Positions 50,535-59,063 of a stretch of 64,000 bases of DNA are shown here, piece by piece. Positions within the stretch are counted from its first letter, which is position 1; every line of letters starts with the position of its first letter. Source of the DNA: Pedobacter polysacchareus. Its GTDB lineage: Bacteria > Bacteroidota > Bacteroidia > Sphingobacteriales > Sphingobacteriaceae. The DNA lies in NCBI RefSeq assembly GCF_019802255.1, contig NZ_JAHYSS010000006.1, positions 62,001 to 126,000 on the forward strand, in the 5' to 3' direction. The notes under the pieces were generated by a model. It was not told the DNA's origin. It saw nothing but the letters and a program-made list of their open reading frames with translations, and did not search any database. A program made the translations under genes and the position numbers.

Positions 50535-51689
50535 CTAGGCAACTTCTTTATCTACGATTTTCTGGTGGTTGAAAAACATCCTGGTGATCGGAATTAGCAT
50601 CAATCCGCATAGAGCAAAAATGATAAAGGAAACCCTAAGGTTAAAAGCATGAGCCAGATAACCGATCAATGGAGGGCCTAAAAGCATTCCGGTGATCGAG
50701 TAAGTGGCAATAATAGAGATGGCCATCCCTGGAGAATATTTTTTTGAGGCACCAGCCAATGCATAAGACATTGGAATAATTGATGCAGTACCAAAGCCCA
50801 CTAAAGAGAAACCGATCATTGCAGGCCAGAAAACCGGAAAGATAATGGCCAGACTAATTCCTGACACAATAAATGCGGCACTCATAATATAAGTTTTCGG
50901 CATTCCGATTTTACCAATAATGATGTCTGATAAGAACCTGGAAGCCGCCATAAAGGTCATAAAGATCAGGTAACCATAAGTGAAGATTTCTACTTTGATG
51001 ACTTCCTGAAAGTAAATTCCAGACCAGTCGAACATCCCGCCTTCACAAATTGCACACAAAAAAACCACAACCCCCAGGTAAAAAATATAAGGATCTGGTT
51101 TGCTCAGGATCAGTTTATTGCCAGTTGTAGCACGATCGCCACTGAGCAGGAACTGATAAGAGTACAAGGTAATTCCCAGCATAATGACCGCTACAATACT
51201 GAAATGGAGCTGAATAGACACGTTTAAAGCCAGTAAAGCGGTTGAAAGTGCAATTCCAGCAATTCCACCAATGCTCCAATAGCCATGAAAAGAGCCAATA
51301 ATTTTCTTTTCAAATTGCTTCTGTAAGGTTAAAGCCTGGGTATTTACGGAAATATTAAAGATCCTGGTGGTGAATGCAAATAGAATTACCGCGCCTACCA
51401 GGCTATAAATATTGTGTGCAAAGCCGATTAATGCCAATGAAAATGCATTTAAAGCGTATCCTCCTGCCAATGGCACCTTGCTATTGAATCGGGAAATCAA
51501 CCATCCAGAGATGGGCAAGCCTAATAATGATCCTATCGGCAGGGCCAATAGGATGCTTCCTAATTCCGCTTCGTTCAAGTCAAATGCCATCTTAATTGTA
51601 GGAATTCTTGATGCCCAGGTCGCGAAACTAAAACCGGAGATGAAAAAGAAAAGACTTAGAAAGAAACGATGTTTTTGCTTAGAAATCAT
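50535..51689 (-). CDS. MFS transporter (YbjJ/FucP-like)
   Basis: This 384-residue, 12-helix transporter starts at the ATG at 51689 (MISKQKHRFFLSLFFFISG). The longer start at 51725 would translate across a perfect -7 box and is rejected. It carries ATWASRIPTIKMAFDLNEAELGS near the first loop and GYWSIGGIAG-type helices, like YbjJ proteins of unknown substrate. It is divergent from the TonB-receptor operon. An inverted repeat overlaps its promoter. Confidence 0.85.
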   Translation of the reverse strand: MISKQKHRFFLSLFFFISGFSFATWASRIPTIKMAFDLNEAELGSILLALPIGSLLGLPISGWLISRFNSKVPLAGGYALNAFSLALIGFAHNIYSLVGAVILFAFTTRIFNISVNTQALTLQKQFEKKIIGSFHGYWSIGGIAGIALSTALLALNVSIQLHFSIVAVIMLGITLYSYQFLLSGDRATTGNKLILSKPDPYIFYLGVVVFLCAICEGGMFDWSGIYFQEVIKVEIFTYGYLIFMTFMAASRFLSDIIIGKIGMPKTYIMSAAFIVSGISLAIIFPVFWPAMIGFSLVGFGTASIIPMSYALAGASKKYSPGMAISIIATYSITGMLLGPPLIGYLAHAFNLRVSFIIFALCGLMLIPITRMFFNHQKIVDKEVA

Positions 51690-51702
51690 TGGCGGAAGAA
51701 TT

Positions 51703-51735
51703 ATTGTACAAAAGTAAGCAATCATTTTGTACGAT
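51703..51735 (-). promoter_or_regulatory. Promoter -7 box and inverted repeat of the YbjJ-type MFS gene
   Basis: TACTTTTG on the minus strand (51709-51716) matches the -7 consensus. It overlaps the left arm of an 11-bp inverted repeat, ATTGTACAAAA (51703-51713) and TTTTGTACGAT (51725-51735), one mismatch. This is a likely repressor site. Confidence 0.5.
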
Positions 51736-51779
51736 CCTTCCCTATTTCATAGACAGCATTGGAATTTCAAAAGAGACTA

Positions 51780-51797
51780 AATAGAATTATTCTAAAT
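51780..51797. promoter_or_regulatory. Upstream copy of an 18-bp DtxR/MntR-like dyad
   Basis: AATAGAATTATTCTAAAT has arms TAGAAT and ATTCTA. It differs at three positions from the copy at 51840-51857, exactly 60 bp downstream. Its form (TTAGA...TCTAA) resembles metal-regulator boxes of the DtxR family. The binding protein is not in the window. Confidence 0.45.
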
Positions 51798-51800
51798 AAC

Positions 51801-51831
51801 TTGCTTTATTAGTGTAAAAATTACACTTTTG
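51801..51831 (+). promoter_or_regulatory. Promoter of the TonB receptor operon with a 17-bp palindrome
   Basis: TTG (51801-51803) and CACTTTTG (51824-51831, one mismatch to TAnnTTTG) form a 20-bp-spaced promoter. AGTGTAAAAATTACACT (51811-51827) is a 17-bp dyad of the same GTGTA-N5-TACAC type found at 6183 and 49653, here lying between the two elements. Confidence 0.5.
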
Positions 51832-51839
51832 CGCCTGGA

Positions 51840-51857
51840 ATTAGAATCAGTCTAAAT
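51840..51857. promoter_or_regulatory. Downstream copy of the 18-bp dyad at the TonB receptor start
   Basis: ATTAGAATCAGTCTAAAT overlaps the first base of the TTG start codon. Arms TTAGA and TCTAA fit metal-dependent repressor boxes. Located after the promoter, it could block early elongation or loop with the upstream copy. Confidence 0.45.
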
Positions 51858-54637
51858 TGAAATTACTTTACACAACACTCCTATTAATAGCTTCAACGGC
51901 TATTTACGCGCAAAAAAAAGCGGTCGTCACTGGAAAAGTGAATGATGAATCACATCAACCTATTGATTTGGTGAATATCAAACTGGTAGAAACCAATCAG
52001 TATTCCATCACTAAAAAAGACGGAACTTTTACGATTCAGGTGTCAGAAGTAAGCAATCAGGTGATCCATCTGGAATTCAGCTACATTGGTTACAAAAAGA
52101 TCAGCAGACAGGTTTTGATCAATAAAGAGCAAATTGATTTGGGTGTCATTACCCTTAAAACACTTGACCTGGGTTTAAAGGAGATCTCGATTAGCGCAAA
52201 AAGTAATGGAGAGGGATCTTCCAACTCCTCTATCCTCATCGACAGGGACATGATTGAACAGATTCCTGCACTGAGTTTAAATGACCTGCTGAATTTGATT
52301 CCGAATAGAAAAACCAGTCCGCCTTCCTTACAAAACATACAGAATTTAACCTTAAGGGCAGCTTACCCAGATCGGAATAACGGCAGAGATGCTTTTACGC
52401 TGAACAATTCCTTTGGGGTTGCCATCATTGTAGATGGTCAGGCGATCAGTAATAATGCCAATATGCAGAGTTATAATCCTGGTTTAACTGGATTATCGGG
52501 TTCCAGTATATCAAGTCCCAACAGTTGGGGACTATCTGGTGGAAGAAATCTGGCGTACTCCGGTGATTACGCTTTTGGGGGTACCGACCTTCGACAAATT
52601 CCGGCAGACAATATTGAAAGTATTGAAGTGATTGCTGGTGTTCCCTCTGCAAAATATGGGGACCTCAGTGATGGAGCCGTAATTGTGGAACGTCAGGCAG
52701 GTGCTGGTCCAGCTCAAATCCGGATGCAGCTCAGAGACAATGCCACTTCCTACTCTTTTTCTAAAGGAACAAAATTGGGTCATGATCTTGGTGCCTTAAA
52801 TATGGGTTTAAATTATGTCAATTCATTTTCTGACAACAGGGAGAAACTGAAAGCTTACAAGAGAATCAATGCCAATACGATGTGGACGAATTCTTTTGGC
52901 CGGGAAAAACAATTGAAAAACACCTTTAGCCTCGATTACGGAAGAAATCTGGATGGGATCAAACAAGACCCTGACGATCCGAAATCCACTAAAACCAGGT
53001 TCGACAGCTGGAACTTTGGCATCGGAAACCGGATGAATTACCGCTTGAATGGGAATTTTCTGAAAAACATCGGGTTAAATTTAAAATATAATGAAGGTCA
53101 TCAGCAAACTTATTCAGAAGAATTGAGGAATGTGGCCTATATTCTATATTCTGAGGCTACGACTACGGGTATTACCGAAGGGCAGTTTGCTTCTGGAATT
53201 TATAATGCCGTTTCATTAGTAGATGGCCGTCCTGTGAACCTTTCGGCGAGGCTAGACTTTAATGCGGAATTCAACACGGGTAAAACCGTTCATTACCTAT
53301 CTTTTGGAACAAGTTTCAATTACAGCGCCAATAAAGGAGAAGGACGTATGTCTGACCCTTCAAAACCAAGGAGCGATGCAACTACAAAAGATACAGGAAC
53401 ATCATTATTCAAATCTACCGGGTCTGAAAGGTATTATGATTTCGGTTTGGCTATGGCCCAAAAAGACATTGGCCTATATGCAGAGGATATATTTAAACTG
53501 AAAGTTGCCGGCAGAAACCTAAATTTTCGCACCGGTGTACGTCTGGATGTACAAAATGGCTTTGCTTCCGTTGCGCCAAGAACCAATATCAATTACCAAA
53601 TGAGCGACCATCTAAAACTAGGCTTGGCTTATGGCATTGGATTTAAAGCACCAGGCCTCGCACAACGCTATCCTGGTCCCACTTTCATGGAAGTTCCATT
53701 GTTGGTTTCCTATAATGGGAAGGCGAATGAAAGTATTTATCTCTTGTATCTGGATCGATACGACCCGAGCAATAAGAACCTGAAACCTGCTCAAAATCAA
53801 ACCTTGGAATTCACTTCAAATTTGAAAGTGAACCGGTTTAACCTTTCTATGTCGGCATTTTACAAAATGGCCAGAAATGGTATTAATACCGTGGAACAAC
53901 TGCGGGTAGTACCATTACCTCGATATTCAGCAGAATTTTTAGCTGGTCAGCAACCCATCATCACGCAAACTGGTTCAGAAAATCAGCTGCTGACATATTA
54001 TTCATTTGAAAACAGCTTAAAATCCAACAGCAGCGGGCTGGAATTCATGATGAGTACTCCAGCGATTAAAGCGATTGCCACCTCCTTTAACCTGAGTACC
54101 GGCATATTTAGGACCGCAACTACAAATCAGTCGAATCAAAGAGACAATCCAGTTGAAAATAGTAATACCAATCTTAACTATGGCCGCATTGGCATTTACA
54201 GACGTATTACGCCGATCACCTATCAAAGTAACGCCCGGATTTCTGCCACCACCCATATCCCACAAATCAGTTTGATTGCAGAGTTTACTGCTGAATTTGC
54301 TTTGCTTCAAAAAACAGAGGTTCCAGACAATGCAGGTATCCCAATTGCCTACCTTAACAATGCGCTTGAATACATTGCCATCACAGATTTCAACCCAAAA
54401 GACCCTTTATATGGTCATCTGGCAATCTCAAAAAGCTCCTATAGAGAAAGTAATCTTCCCAGAATCATTCCCAATTACCATATGAGTATAGGAAAAGAGA
54501 TTAAAAAAAGGTTCAAATTCTCCTTCAATGTATACAATGTTTTCAATTATCAACCTACTTATACCACCCCCGGTGGAACCATAATTAATCCCAATCCCAG
54601 CCCTACATTCGGCGCCGAATTATCATTAAAACTGTAA
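51857..54637 (+). CDS. TonB-dependent outer-membrane receptor
   Basis: This 926-residue receptor uses a TTG start at 51857. There is no ATG within reach and a stop codon lies in frame 13 bp upstream, and the signal peptide (MKLLYTTLLLIASTAIYAQ) begins there. Next are a carboxypeptidase-regulatory-like domain (about 22-100), a plug (about 115-270, with IVDGQAISN and KYGDLSDGAVIVERQAG) and a barrel ending GAELSLKL. It is the first gene of a three-gene operon with DUF4876 and DUF6850 genes. The dyads at the promoter suggest metal control, so iron or another metal ligand is a reasonable guess. Confidence 0.9.
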   Translation: MKLLYTTLLLIASTAIYAQKKAVVTGKVNDESHQPIDLVNIKLVETNQYSITKKDGTFTIQVSEVSNQVIHLEFSYIGYKKISRQVLINKEQIDLGVITLKTLDLGLKEISISAKSNGEGSSNSSILIDRDMIEQIPALSLNDLLNLIPNRKTSPPSLQNIQNLTLRAAYPDRNNGRDAFTLNNSFGVAIIVDGQAISNNANMQSYNPGLTGLSGSSISSPNSWGLSGGRNLAYSGDYAFGGTDLRQIPADNIESIEVIAGVPSAKYGDLSDGAVIVERQAGAGPAQIRMQLRDNATSYSFSKGTKLGHDLGALNMGLNYVNSFSDNREKLKAYKRINANTMWTNSFGREKQLKNTFSLDYGRNLDGIKQDPDDPKSTKTRFDSWNFGIGNRMNYRLNGNFLKNIGLNLKYNEGHQQTYSEELRNVAYILYSEATTTGITEGQFASGIYNAVSLVDGRPVNLSARLDFNAEFNTGKTVHYLSFGTSFNYSANKGEGRMSDPSKPRSDATTKDTGTSLFKSTGSERYYDFGLAMAQKDIGLYAEDIFKLKVAGRNLNFRTGVRLDVQNGFASVAPRTNINYQMSDHLKLGLAYGIGFKAPGLAQRYPGPTFMEVPLLVSYNGKANESIYLLYLDRYDPSNKNLKPAQNQTLEFTSNLKVNRFNLSMSAFYKMARNGINTVEQLRVVPLPRYSAEFLAGQQPIITQTGSENQLLTYYSFENSLKSNSSGLEFMMSTPAIKAIATSFNLSTGIFRTATTNQSNQRDNPVENSNTNLNYGRIGIYRRITPITYQSNARISATTHIPQISLIAEFTAEFALLQKTEVPDNAGIPIAYLNNALEYIAITDFNPKDPLYGHLAISKSSYRESNLPRIIPNYHMSIGKEIKKRFKFSFNVYNVFNYQPTYTTPGGTIINPNPSPTFGAELSLKL

Positions 54638-54648
54638 TATAAAAACTC

Positions 54649-55974
54649 ATGAAAAAACTTGTACTTAGCCTTTTCCTCGCGGCCAGCTTACTGGCTTGTA
54701 AAAAAGACAAAACTCCTGGAACACAACCAATAGACATGGACATTAACCTTAGTTTTGACGACCAATCCCTGGGATATACATTACCGCTTGAAAAAATAAC
54801 TGTTAAAATCACGAATACCCAAAGTAAAGCGAGCATGGAGTTGACTTCAAATGCTTCAGGAAAGGTTGCTTTTAAATCCGTTTCACCAGGGAGCTACGAC
54901 ATTGATGCGAATTTAACAATTTCTGCAGCAGATTATACCAGAATTACCGGAATCCCAACAGATGCTTCAGTGACCTTTAATGCATCCGAAAAAAATAAAA
55001 AACTTGATGCTACTTTCACTGGGACATTAGCGCTCAAGTTAATTGCGGGAACACCTGGCGAATGGCTGATCAAGCAAATCTACTATGCTGGTTCCAATAC
55101 CACCAACGGAGCGATCTTCAGAGATCAATTTCTTGAATTCTATAACAACACCGATCAGGTCTTATATGCAGATAGTCTTTATTTTGCACAGCTCAATGGA
55201 AGAGTGTCCAGCGAATCTCCAAATATGAATTACACGTCTACAGGCCAAATGGATTGGAGCAAATCAATTGGTATGGTGGATGGCGCCAATGCGAACAAAG
55301 ATTATGTGTATGCAAAAACCTTATACATGATCCCTGGTACAGGAAAACAATACCCTGTACAACCTGGAAAAAGTATTGTTGTGGCACAAACTGCCTTAAA
55401 TCACAAAGCACCTTTCACTGGAAATGATGGCAAAGTAGTTACTGTGAGAGATCCGGAACTAACAATTGACCTGAGTGGTGCTGATTTCGAAGCTTATTAT
55501 GGAGATATTCTTGGCGGGAAACCGTTTTCATCAGATGTAAACAATCCTCAAGTTCCTAATATTGAAATTCTTTCTTATTCAGGAAATGATATGATCCTGG
55601 ATGCAAATGGAAAAGACAGTTACGTGATTTTCAAAGTGGATGGGACGCAAAAGGTAAGGGAATGGCCACAATATTTCGAGCCTTTAAAAGCAGCTCCATT
55701 GCCTACAGTAAAAAAATACTTCCAGATTCCGGTAAAATACCTGATTGATGGCGTAGAAATTCAGCCGAATATTGCTTCCAGCCGTTTTCCGAAAAAATTA
55801 GGTGCTAATGTTGATGCTGGATTCACCTTCGTTCCTAAAGGAAATTACAGTTCACAGTCGGTCATCAGAAAAACTGAGAAAACAGTCAATGGTAGGGTGG
55901 TACTAAAAGATACGAACAACTCTACAGAAGATTTTATCTACCTGGAGAAAGCAAATCCAAGAGGTTTTCAATAA
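54649..55974 (+). CDS. DUF4876 lipoprotein
   Basis: This 441-residue lipoprotein has a short signal peptide with lipobox LLAC (Cys17). A DUF4876 domain follows, with an N-terminal beta-sandwich-like part (about 25-130) and a larger C-terminal domain (about 140-441; LIKQIYYAGSNTTNGAIFRDQFLEFYNNTD-like segment, shown by IYYAGSNTTNGA and FLEFYNNTDQ). It lies 11 bp after the receptor gene. DUF4876 proteins are known only as partners of TonB receptors. A surface ligand-binding role is inferred. Confidence 0.78.
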   Translation: MKKLVLSLFLAASLLACKKDKTPGTQPIDMDINLSFDDQSLGYTLPLEKITVKITNTQSKASMELTSNASGKVAFKSVSPGSYDIDANLTISAADYTRITGIPTDASVTFNASEKNKKLDATFTGTLALKLIAGTPGEWLIKQIYYAGSNTTNGAIFRDQFLEFYNNTDQVLYADSLYFAQLNGRVSSESPNMNYTSTGQMDWSKSIGMVDGANANKDYVYAKTLYMIPGTGKQYPVQPGKSIVVAQTALNHKAPFTGNDGKVVTVRDPELTIDLSGADFEAYYGDILGGKPFSSDVNNPQVPNIEILSYSGNDMILDANGKDSYVIFKVDGTQKVREWPQYFEPLKAAPLPTVKKYFQIPVKYLIDGVEIQPNIASSRFPKKLGANVDAGFTFVPKGNYSSQSVIRKTEKTVNGRVVLKDTNNSTEDFIYLEKANPRGFQ

Positions 55975-55996
55975 AATCTGCTGATCATTTAAATAG

Positions 55997-56026
55997 CGGT
56001 CATGATCGTGATAGTGTTCATGACCG
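55997..56026 (+). repeat. Intercistronic hairpin between DUF4876 and DUF6850 genes
   Basis: CGGTCATGA and TCATGACCG pair perfectly around a 12-nt loop in the 72-bp gap. There is no T-run. It may set the relative expression of the third gene. Confidence 0.55.
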
Positions 56027-56046
56027 TTAATTATTCCATTTCCCCG

Positions 56047-57600
56047 ATGAAAAAAATATATACGATTGCTTTACTGCTGCAGCTCTGTACGCTTGCTACT
56101 TATGCTCAAACTTCAGATTTGACTGCAAGTATAAAGGCCAGGTCATTTGCGATAGATTCTGCAGCCTATAATTTTTATAATTTCGCAAAAAACAAAAGTT
56201 TTTTCACGGCTAGTATGCCTGATGGCTTCAATACCCTGAGCTTAGGCCACCAATTGACAAAAGGCAAATTTATACCTTACCAGGAGAGCAGTAAAACGAA
56301 TGATACTTATTTTGCAACCGAAGGAAAAACTACACTTTCAGATGTCGCCTTATGGGGCGCTTTAGTGTACCATAAAATCAGAGAAGATAGTACCCAATGG
56401 GCACATCAAACCAGAAATAACACCACTGCACCGCTATACTATGGCTCGGAAAGGAACGTAAACTACGAACGCTCTGTTTACCAGTTTAATGCGATGGCAC
56501 AGCGCAATATGATCGGAAAGAATTTACCGCTTGCTTTGGGCATTGATTATCGGGTCGGCGATCATTATTCGACTAATGACCCTAGGGCAAAGCTCAATGA
56601 CTATCAGTTTAACATGCAGGCAAGTCTGGGTTACCAACTCTCTAAAGGACTATCGTTAGGACTAGGGCTTAGATACGGTTATGGAGAAGAGCGAACAGAC
56701 ATCGCTTACAAAAACAAGCAAAACGAAAATAACATCGATCAACCGCAGTACATCACCCATTTGATCAATGGTTACGGGGATCCCGATATGAAAACCATTA
56801 ATAGAGTTTTCCACAATAAGCAATCGCGCAAAGGCATTGATACCTACCTTAATTATGATAATCCCAGCTTTGGGAGGTTCTCCTGGTCGGGATCTTACCT
56901 TAAAGAAACCCAGAATTTCCTCAACAAATTTCCAGACATTACCTATGGTGATTTCTTTAACGATTACTACCTGAAAAGCTATAAATTTGACCTGGCCTGG
57001 AAGAAAAAGTTGTCCCAGTATCAGCTTTTACTGATCGCCAACTACAGTAATTTAGATGGGGAAGATTTCAGCTATAAAGTCAGTGCAAATAATTACCTGT
57101 ACAACAGGGAACAATGGGGTATAAAAGCATTACTGAGTAAACCTGGTAAGACAAGTTTCAACTATGTACTGGAGCTGAGAAAAGATGGAGAAGAACGTCA
57201 GGATGGCTCAAAAGCGAATATTATTTCTTACAATGCGATTAAACCGGGTGTGGGATTTGGCTTCAACAGACAGCTTCCAGGAAGTCAGAGTTTCGGAATG
57301 AATGTGAAAGGTGTATATTCAAAAAATATAAATGATCAGTTTGTAGTTCCGATTATTAATGAAGGTCCATTTACAAAAACGGTAATCTACAACGATTACC
57401 TCTATAATACCGCTGACTATTTCAGTGGAACAGTGCAGGCAGACTATACCTTCCCCACTTTCAGACGGATTCAAACAGGGATAAAACTAGGTTTTACTTA
57501 CAACGAGGCTACTCAGTTTAAAAGTTTGGACAGAATAATGGCAACGCTTCCAGGAAACCAGCGATTTTCTACAAACTTTTCTCTCCACTTCTATTTTTAA
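56047..57600 (+). CDS. DUF6850 outer-membrane beta-barrel protein
   Basis: This 517-residue protein starts at the ATG at 56047 (MKKIYTIALLLQLCTLATYAQ). A start 45 nt upstream would precede the signal peptide and lie inside the hairpin region. The mature part is rich in alternating aromatic/polar strands, for example LGLGLRYGYGEERTDIAY, and ends FSLHFYF, typical of an outer-membrane barrel. The family is known from the receptor/DUF4876 neighbourhood. It is the last gene of the operon and is followed by a terminator. Confidence 0.8.
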   Translation: MKKIYTIALLLQLCTLATYAQTSDLTASIKARSFAIDSAAYNFYNFAKNKSFFTASMPDGFNTLSLGHQLTKGKFIPYQESSKTNDTYFATEGKTTLSDVALWGALVYHKIREDSTQWAHQTRNNTTAPLYYGSERNVNYERSVYQFNAMAQRNMIGKNLPLALGIDYRVGDHYSTNDPRAKLNDYQFNMQASLGYQLSKGLSLGLGLRYGYGEERTDIAYKNKQNENNIDQPQYITHLINGYGDPDMKTINRVFHNKQSRKGIDTYLNYDNPSFGRFSWSGSYLKETQNFLNKFPDITYGDFFNDYYLKSYKFDLAWKKKLSQYQLLLIANYSNLDGEDFSYKVSANNYLYNREQWGIKALLSKPGKTSFNYVLELRKDGEERQDGSKANIISYNAIKPGVGFGFNRQLPGSQSFGMNVKGVYSKNINDQFVVPIINEGPFTKTVIYNDYLYNTADYFSGTVQADYTFPTFRRIQTGIKLGFTYNEATQFKSLDRIMATLPGNQRFSTNFSLHFYF

Positions 57601-57608
57601 GATTTTCA

Positions 57609-57646
57609 GGAAGAATGCTTATGCTGGGATTCTTCCTTCATTTTTT
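57609..57646 (+). terminator. Intrinsic terminator of the TonB receptor operon
   Basis: GGAAGAAT (57609-57616) pairs with ATTCTTCC (57629-57636), followed by TTCA and a T-run (57641-57646). Confidence 0.7.
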
Positions 57647-57843
57647 GATGAAGCATTTTGATTTTTTTTGCCTGGCTACGCTCAGCTCTATTTTACTCCT
57701 TCTATGTATATTTAAAAACATACATTCATAACCAACTGCTCTTAAGGCAAATAAATAATTATTTTCTAGGTTCTGTTAAACATTTTTTGTGTTGGACTAG
57801 TTTATAATGGGCATAAGTCGAACCTAAAAGAAAAACAAGAATT

Positions 57844-58407
57844 ATGGCAACTACATCGAAAACTAGCAGTACAAAAACAGCAGCGAGTTCAAAAGCAAAA
57901 AATGGTAAAATGGAAAACTCTGAATTTCACAACTTCTTTATTGACGAGCTGAAAGACATTTACTGGGCAGAGAAACACCTATCCAAAGCTTTGCCAAAAA
58001 TGCAGAAAGCAGCGACCAGCACGGAGCTCGCAGCCGCATTTAAAACGCATACAGAAGAAACAATGACACACATTGCTACCCTTGAGCAGGTTTTTGAAAA
58101 GCTTGGAGAAAAAGCTCAGGCTAAAAAATGTGATGCCATGGCAGGATTGGTAGAAGAAGCAAATTCTATCATTGAAGATACAGAAAAAGGCACCTTGGTA
58201 CGTGATGCCGCTCTGATTCTGGCTGCACAAAAAGTAGAGCATTATGAAATTGCTACTTATGGCACCTTAAGAACATTTGCAGTAAATATGGGCCATACTG
58301 ATGTGGCTGAGCTATTGCAACAAACATTAGACAATGAAAAAGAAACGGATGTGGCGCTAACCGAGATTGCTGAAGAATTTATCAACGAGCAGGCAGCGGC
58401 TGAATAA
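57844..58407 (+). CDS. Ferritin-like DUF892 (YciE/YciF) protein
   Basis: This 187-residue protein has a charged N-terminal extension (about 1-25) and then a four-helix ferritin-like bundle. The di-metal acids are spread over ELKDIYWAEKHL, THTEETMTHIATLEQVFE, AQKVEHYEIATYGTL and TLDNEKETDVALTEIAEEF. YciE/YciF proteins are stress-induced, probably di-iron proteins without a firm reaction. It is a single gene with a downstream hairpin. Confidence 0.88.
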   Translation: MATTSKTSSTKTAASSKAKNGKMENSEFHNFFIDELKDIYWAEKHLSKALPKMQKAATSTELAAAFKTHTEETMTHIATLEQVFEKLGEKAQAKKCDAMAGLVEEANSIIEDTEKGTLVRDAALILAAQKVEHYEIATYGTLRTFAVNMGHTDVAELLQQTLDNEKETDVALTEIAEEFINEQAAAE

Positions 58408-58445
58408 TTCCGTTTTTTTTTAATACCCCTTACAATTTTAATCCG

Positions 58446-58471
58446 ACCCTTCAGGTTCCTACCTGAGGGGT
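58446..58471 (+). terminator. Hairpin after the DUF892 gene
   Basis: ACCCTTCAGGT and ACCTGAGGGGT pair (one T-G) with a 4-nt loop; a weak T-rich tail follows. Confidence 0.5.
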
Positions 58472-58603
58472 TCGTTATTTAGGGTACGCAGTTTTTACCC
58501 CAGCCTTCCTCCCCATTTATCATGACTAGTTGGCCTAACTTGTCGTTCCCAATCGCTCTGAAAACTCAGTCCTTCTATTTTTCCTGATTTTTTCAGTACA
58601 GAT

Positions 58604-58633
58604 TTTGTTTTTCAGAAAAATAGCCTAGTTTTA
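58604..58633 (+). promoter_or_regulatory. Promoter of the thiamine operon
   Basis: TTTG (58604-58607), an 18-bp gap, TAGTTTTA (58626-58633), close to TTTG/TAnnTTTG. The predicted start is a few bases before the riboswitch. Confidence 0.55.
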
Positions 58634-58641
58634 CAAAAAAA

Positions 58642-58710
58642 CTTTAGGGGTGCCTTGCGCTGAGAAATACCCTTTGAACCTGATGCAGTTAGTACTGCCG
58701 AAGGGAAAAG
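58642..58710 (+). promoter_or_regulatory. TPP riboswitch (THI element)
   Basis: The stretch contains the conserved THI-box blocks GGGGTGCC, CTGAGA, ATACCC, GAACCTGAT and GTTAGTAC, then AAGGGAAAAG closing the outer helix with the opening CTTT. It precedes thiS and will turn the thi operon off when thiamine pyrophosphate is plentiful. A 75-nt expression platform follows before the thiS ATG. Confidence 0.92.
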
Positions 58711-58785
58711 TAGAAGCAAATCCGTTTGCCGTCTTTTCATGCCTGTAAAAAGGTCATGCCTATAGTTTTTCCTATTTATCAAAAA

Positions 58786-58989
58786 ATGGAAATAACTGTA
58801 AATCAACAAAACTATCCGATCAGCGAAACTTGTTCCGTAGAACAATTGCTGTTAAACGTGCTTCAAATTCCCGTTCAGGGGATTGCTGTGGCCATCAATC
58901 AAACCATCATCTCAAAAACGGAGTGGCCCGAACGGCTGCTGCAGGATGGCGACCGACTTACTGTCATTAAAGCCACCCAGGGAGGCTAA
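58786..58989 (+). CDS. thiS: Sulfur carrier protein ThiS
   Basis: This 67-residue ubiquitin-fold protein ends in the invariant Gly-Gly, which is adenylated and thiocarboxylated to carry sulfur for thiazole formation. It starts at the ATG at 58786 (MEITVNQQNYPI); an upstream 20-codon extension is not family-like. The LLLNVLQIPVQGIAVAIN region fits ThiS. First in the riboswitch-controlled operon. Confidence 0.92.
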   Translation: MEITVNQQNYPISETCSVEQLLLNVLQIPVQGIAVAINQTIISKTEWPERLLQDGDRLTVIKATQGG

Positions 58990-59063
58990 TCTTCTCTGAT
59001 CCATACGAAAACACCTTAAAATTTCTAAGCATACTCATTTTCTTCATCAAGAAACCGAAAAAT

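Noticed and set aside
51690..51725. ATG at 51725 as start of the MFS gene
   Set aside because: The extension spans a perfect -7 promoter box and an inverted repeat.
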